Below are positions 57,962 to 60,059 of a stretch of 60,059 nucleotides of DNA, piece by piece (position 1 is the first letter of the stretch; each line of letters starts with the position of its first letter). The notes under the pieces are model-generated. The model had not been told where the DNA came from, ran no database searches, and saw only the letters and a program-made list of their open reading frames with translations. The stretch is from an uncultured Clostridia bacterium (GTDB taxonomy: Bacteria > Bacillota > Clostridia > Christensenellales > Pumilibacteraceae): positions 1 to 60,059 of the forward strand of contig CAKQDN010000006.1 of NCBI GenBank assembly GCA_934229275.1, written 5' to 3'. A program made the position numbers and the translations under genes.

Positions 57962-59884
57962 ATGAATCGGATGAAACAACTGGTTTCGCTTTTGAATAAG
58001 TACGCTTACGAATACTATGTGCTTGACGAGCCTACCGTTTCGGATAAAGAATACGACGCGTTATACGATGAACTTTGCGCGCTTGAAAAGCAAACGGGGG
58101 TAACGCTACCCGATTCTCCCACGAAAAAAGTGGGCGGCGAGCCGCTTAAAGACTTTGCTCCGCACAAGCATATACGAAGACTTTACAGCCTTGACAAATG
58201 CAATTCGTTCGATGCTCTTCGCGAGTGGGACGCCAAAATCAAAGCCGTTTATCCCGATTGCGAGTACACGCTCGAATATAAGTTGGACGGACTGACGCTT
58301 TGTCTTACTTATCGCGACGGTTTGTTTGAGGGAGCCGCGACACGAGGAAACGGTGAAGTCGGAGAGGACGTCACCGCGCAGGTTCTCACGGTAAAATCCA
58401 TTCCGCTTTCCATCGATTATAAAGGAACGATAGAGGCGCAGGGCGAAGGCATAATGCGGCTCAGTGCGCTTAAAAAATACAACGAAACCGCCGAAGAACC
58501 GCTTAAAAACGCGCGTAACGGCGTCGCGGGAGCAATTCGTAATCTCGATCCGAAGGTAACCGCAAAGCGCAATCTCGACGTCATTTTCTATAACGTAAAC
58601 TATATCGAAGGAGAAAAACTGACCTCTCAGCAGCAAAATATCGATTTTCTTAGGAAAAACCGATTCAAAACCGAAATGCTGTACCGTACGTCGGATATAG
58701 AGAAAATCATCGGTAAAATTCAATCGGTAGACCGCGATAAACTCGATTTTCTCATTGACGGAATGGTTATAAAAGTCAACGATTTTGCAATACGAGAAGC
58801 GCTCGGCTATACCGATAAATTCCCTAAATGGGCAATTGCCTACAAATTCGAAGCGGAGGAAACGACCACGACGCTCGAAGAAATCGAGTGGAACGTCGGA
58901 AGAACGGGTAAAATTACGCCGCTTGCGCACGTCACTCCCGTCGAATTGTGCGGAGCGACCATAAGCCGCGCCACGCTGAACAACTATAACGACATCAAAA
59001 GAAAGAAACTGACAAAAGGTTGCCGCGTGTTTATAAGGCGCAGCAACGACGTTATCCCGGAAATATTGGGAATAGCGGAAGATAACGGCGGCGGCGAGAT
59101 AGCGGCTCCGACGGTCTGCCCGGCATGCGGGACCAAACTTATCGAAAACGGAGCGCATCTGTTCTGTCCGAATTCGCATGAATGTCCGCCGCAGGTCAAG
59201 GGCAGAATAGAACACTTCGTCGAAAAAGACTGCATGGATATAAAATCCGTCAGCGAAGCGACCGTGGCACAATTATACGACGTGTTGGGAGTAAGAGAAG
59301 TATACGATCTGTATTCTCTTACGGAAGACGATTTGAAAAAACTCGACGGCTTCAAAGAAAAGAAAATAAACGGGTTTCTCGCGTCCGTGCAAAAGAGTAA
59401 AACCGTGCCGCTTAATAAGTTTATAAACGCGCTCGGAATAGAAAACGTCGGAAAAGTCGCGGCGAAAGAACTTGCGTCGCGATACGGCGACATCCGTGCG
59501 CTGGCAAAAGCAGACGAAGAGTCGCTTACGGAAAGCAATCTGGTCGGCGAAGTAACTGCGCACAGTATCCGCGAGTATTTCGACAAAAGAGGATTTGTGG
59601 TCGAAAAATTGCTCTCTGCCGGCGTAACTCCCGTGGCGGAAGAAAAAGCGCAGGGCGTATTCTCGGGTAAAAACGTCGTTCTCACCGGCTCGCTGTCAAA
59701 ATACACGCGCGGAGAGGCGACCGAACTTATCGAGAAAAACGGAGGAACGGTTCAGTCGTCTGTCGGCAAGAGTACGGATTTGGTCGTAGCCGGCGAAAAG
59801 GCAGGAAGTAAACTGGAAAAAGCCGCAAAACTGTCGATAAAAATTATAACCGAAGATGAGTTTATTTCGCTTCTAAACGCTTGA
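57962..59884 (+). CDS. ligA: NAD-dependent DNA ligase LigA
   Basis: Seals nicks using NAD+. Adenylated lysine in YKLDGLTL (KxDG type) near residue 108, NAD-binding Ia-type start (LVSLLNKYAYEYYVLDEPTVSD), RNGVAGAIRNLDP, the zinc finger CPACG...CPNSHEC near 385-405, helix-hairpin-helix repeats, and a BRCT domain from about residue 565 (GKNVVLTGSLSKYTRGEAT). 640 residues, slightly short but complete. CAGGAG lies in the end of pcrA. Confidence 0.97.
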   Translation: MNRMKQLVSLLNKYAYEYYVLDEPTVSDKEYDALYDELCALEKQTGVTLPDSPTKKVGGEPLKDFAPHKHIRRLYSLDKCNSFDALREWDAKIKAVYPDCEYTLEYKLDGLTLCLTYRDGLFEGAATRGNGEVGEDVTAQVLTVKSIPLSIDYKGTIEAQGEGIMRLSALKKYNETAEEPLKNARNGVAGAIRNLDPKVTAKRNLDVIFYNVNYIEGEKLTSQQQNIDFLRKNRFKTEMLYRTSDIEKIIGKIQSVDRDKLDFLIDGMVIKVNDFAIREALGYTDKFPKWAIAYKFEAEETTTTLEEIEWNVGRTGKITPLAHVTPVELCGATISRATLNNYNDIKRKKLTKGCRVFIRRSNDVIPEILGIAEDNGGGEIAAPTVCPACGTKLIENGAHLFCPNSHECPPQVKGRIEHFVEKDCMDIKSVSEATVAQLYDVLGVREVYDLYSLTEDDLKKLDGFKEKKINGFLASVQKSKTVPLNKFINALGIENVGKVAAKELASRYGDIRALAKADEESLTESNLVGEVTAHSIREYFDKRGFVVEKLLSAGVTPVAEEKAQGVFSGKNVVLTGSLSKYTRGEATELIEKNGGTVQSSVGKSTDLVVAGEKAGSKLEKAAKLSIKIITEDEFISLLNA

Positions 59885-59909
59885 AATTATCTTAAAATAG
59901 TGCTATAAT
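59881..59909 (+). promoter_or_regulatory. Strong promoter after ligA
   Basis: TTGAAA (59881-59886, overlapping the ligA stop), 17-bp spacer, exact TATAAT (59904-59909) with an extended TGC. Expected start near 59916. Confidence 0.85.
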
Positions 59910-59915
59910 ATATGA

Positions 59916-60059
59916 TAAGCGAGGAAATGTCTGATTGCCGATCCGTCCGCTTGATTGACGACAAAAACACTGCTCGGATACAAAAGCGGCAATTATCGGC
60001 TAAATCAGTGGTTTTAAGGCAAAAAACGGCATTTTTAAGTACTATGTCTGACATAGTAC
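59916..60059 (+). ncRNA. Candidate structured small RNA ending in palindrome F, truncated
   Basis: Downstream of the strong promoter the sequence can fold into one long rod. CTGATTGCCGAT (59931-59942) pairs with ATCGGC plus AATCAG (59995-60008, 2-base bulge), and CCGCTT (59947-59952) pairs with AAGCGG (59984-59989). About 30 bases later comes palindrome copy F, which would make a 3' hairpin. The alternative is a coding leader: an ATG at 59927 after GAGGA opens a frame that stays open to the window end (44 codons), running through the palindrome. No known RNA family recognised. Confidence 0.5.
60038..60059 (+). repeat. Dispersed palindrome, copy F (cut by the window end)
   Basis: Arm AGTACTATG, loop TCTGA, and the first eight bases of the second arm. 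It lies 153 bases after ligA, same orientation. Confidence 0.85.

Noticed and set aside
18186..60059. CRISPR array
   Set aside because: The repeated palindromes are kilobases apart with no regular spacers, and no cas gene is present.
1..60059. Prophage, insertion sequence or plasmid segment
   Set aside because: No integrase, transposase, terminase, replication initiator or long terminal repeat was seen; gene content and codon use are uniform core genome.

Overview
The window looks like chromosome from an uncultured member of the Bacillota, class Clostridia. The evidence is strong consensus sigma-A promoters (TTGACA or TTGAAA, 17 bp, TATAAT), AGGAGG-type ribosome binding sites, a DUF4364 regulator and a TSCPD (TIGR03905-like) protein, the lepA-hemW pair, a MinD/MinE pair beside a SpoIVFB-like protease, and a yybP-ykoY riboswitch. 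A Christensenellales-like lineage is a guess from gene content and the heavy use of gcg and cgc codons. There is no phage, insertion sequence or CRISPR array, so this is core genome with small accessory pieces.

Layout. 1-4677 holds the end of uvrB and all of uvrA. A large secreted, membrane-anchored propeller-like protein runs leftward (4777-7095), divergent from ppx-maf-mreB-like (7343-10414). minD-minE-M50 protease-rng follows (10534-14048); mreC, mreD and minC are missing from their usual place. An ApbE-like lipoprotein, tyrS, a YigZ protein and a PucR-type regulator run to 18130. A gene-poor stretch (18131-18662) carries a palindromic repeat, a 19-codon leader-like ORF and competing hairpins, and then comes a GH36 alpha-galactosidase. 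tRNA-Leu(CAG) and tRNA-Pro(GGG) sit at 21009-21189. A manganese riboswitch (21699-21886) controls a P-type cation ATPase. tRNA-Leu(CAA) faces polA-coaE-slt (25642-29303). A WYL regulator and a 103-residue unknown share overlapping promoters near 30320. asd runs leftward. A six-gene operon of mostly unknown function (31915-37832) combines an unknown protein, a membrane protein, a methyltransferase, a TPR protein, a helical-repeat protein and an HD protein.

Then come a YkvI-like transporter, an ABC importer read leftward (38907-41551), valS, a small leftward TSCPD/DUF4364 pair, birA, a sugar and pectin module (araD, SGNH esterase, beta-helix hydrolase-like protein) with ppa, a membrane-anchored unknown, a glycerophosphodiesterase, lepA-hemW, small unknowns, and pcrA-ligA. 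DNA repair and replication genes (uvrBA, polA, pcrA, ligA) are scattered through the window.

The most unusual signals are not genes. (1) A dispersed 23-bp palindrome occurs six times (18186, 29328, 37879, 40501, 44372, 60038). It lies almost always just downstream of a gene, in that gene's orientation, with a T tail. (2) Several genes (7095 leftward, 31915, 45474, 51894) have near-consensus promoters placed so that transcription should begin at, or within 3 bases of, the start codon, implying leaderless mRNAs. (3) After ligA a strong promoter drives a short region that can fold into a long rod ending in a copy of the palindrome, a candidate small RNA cut by the window edge.
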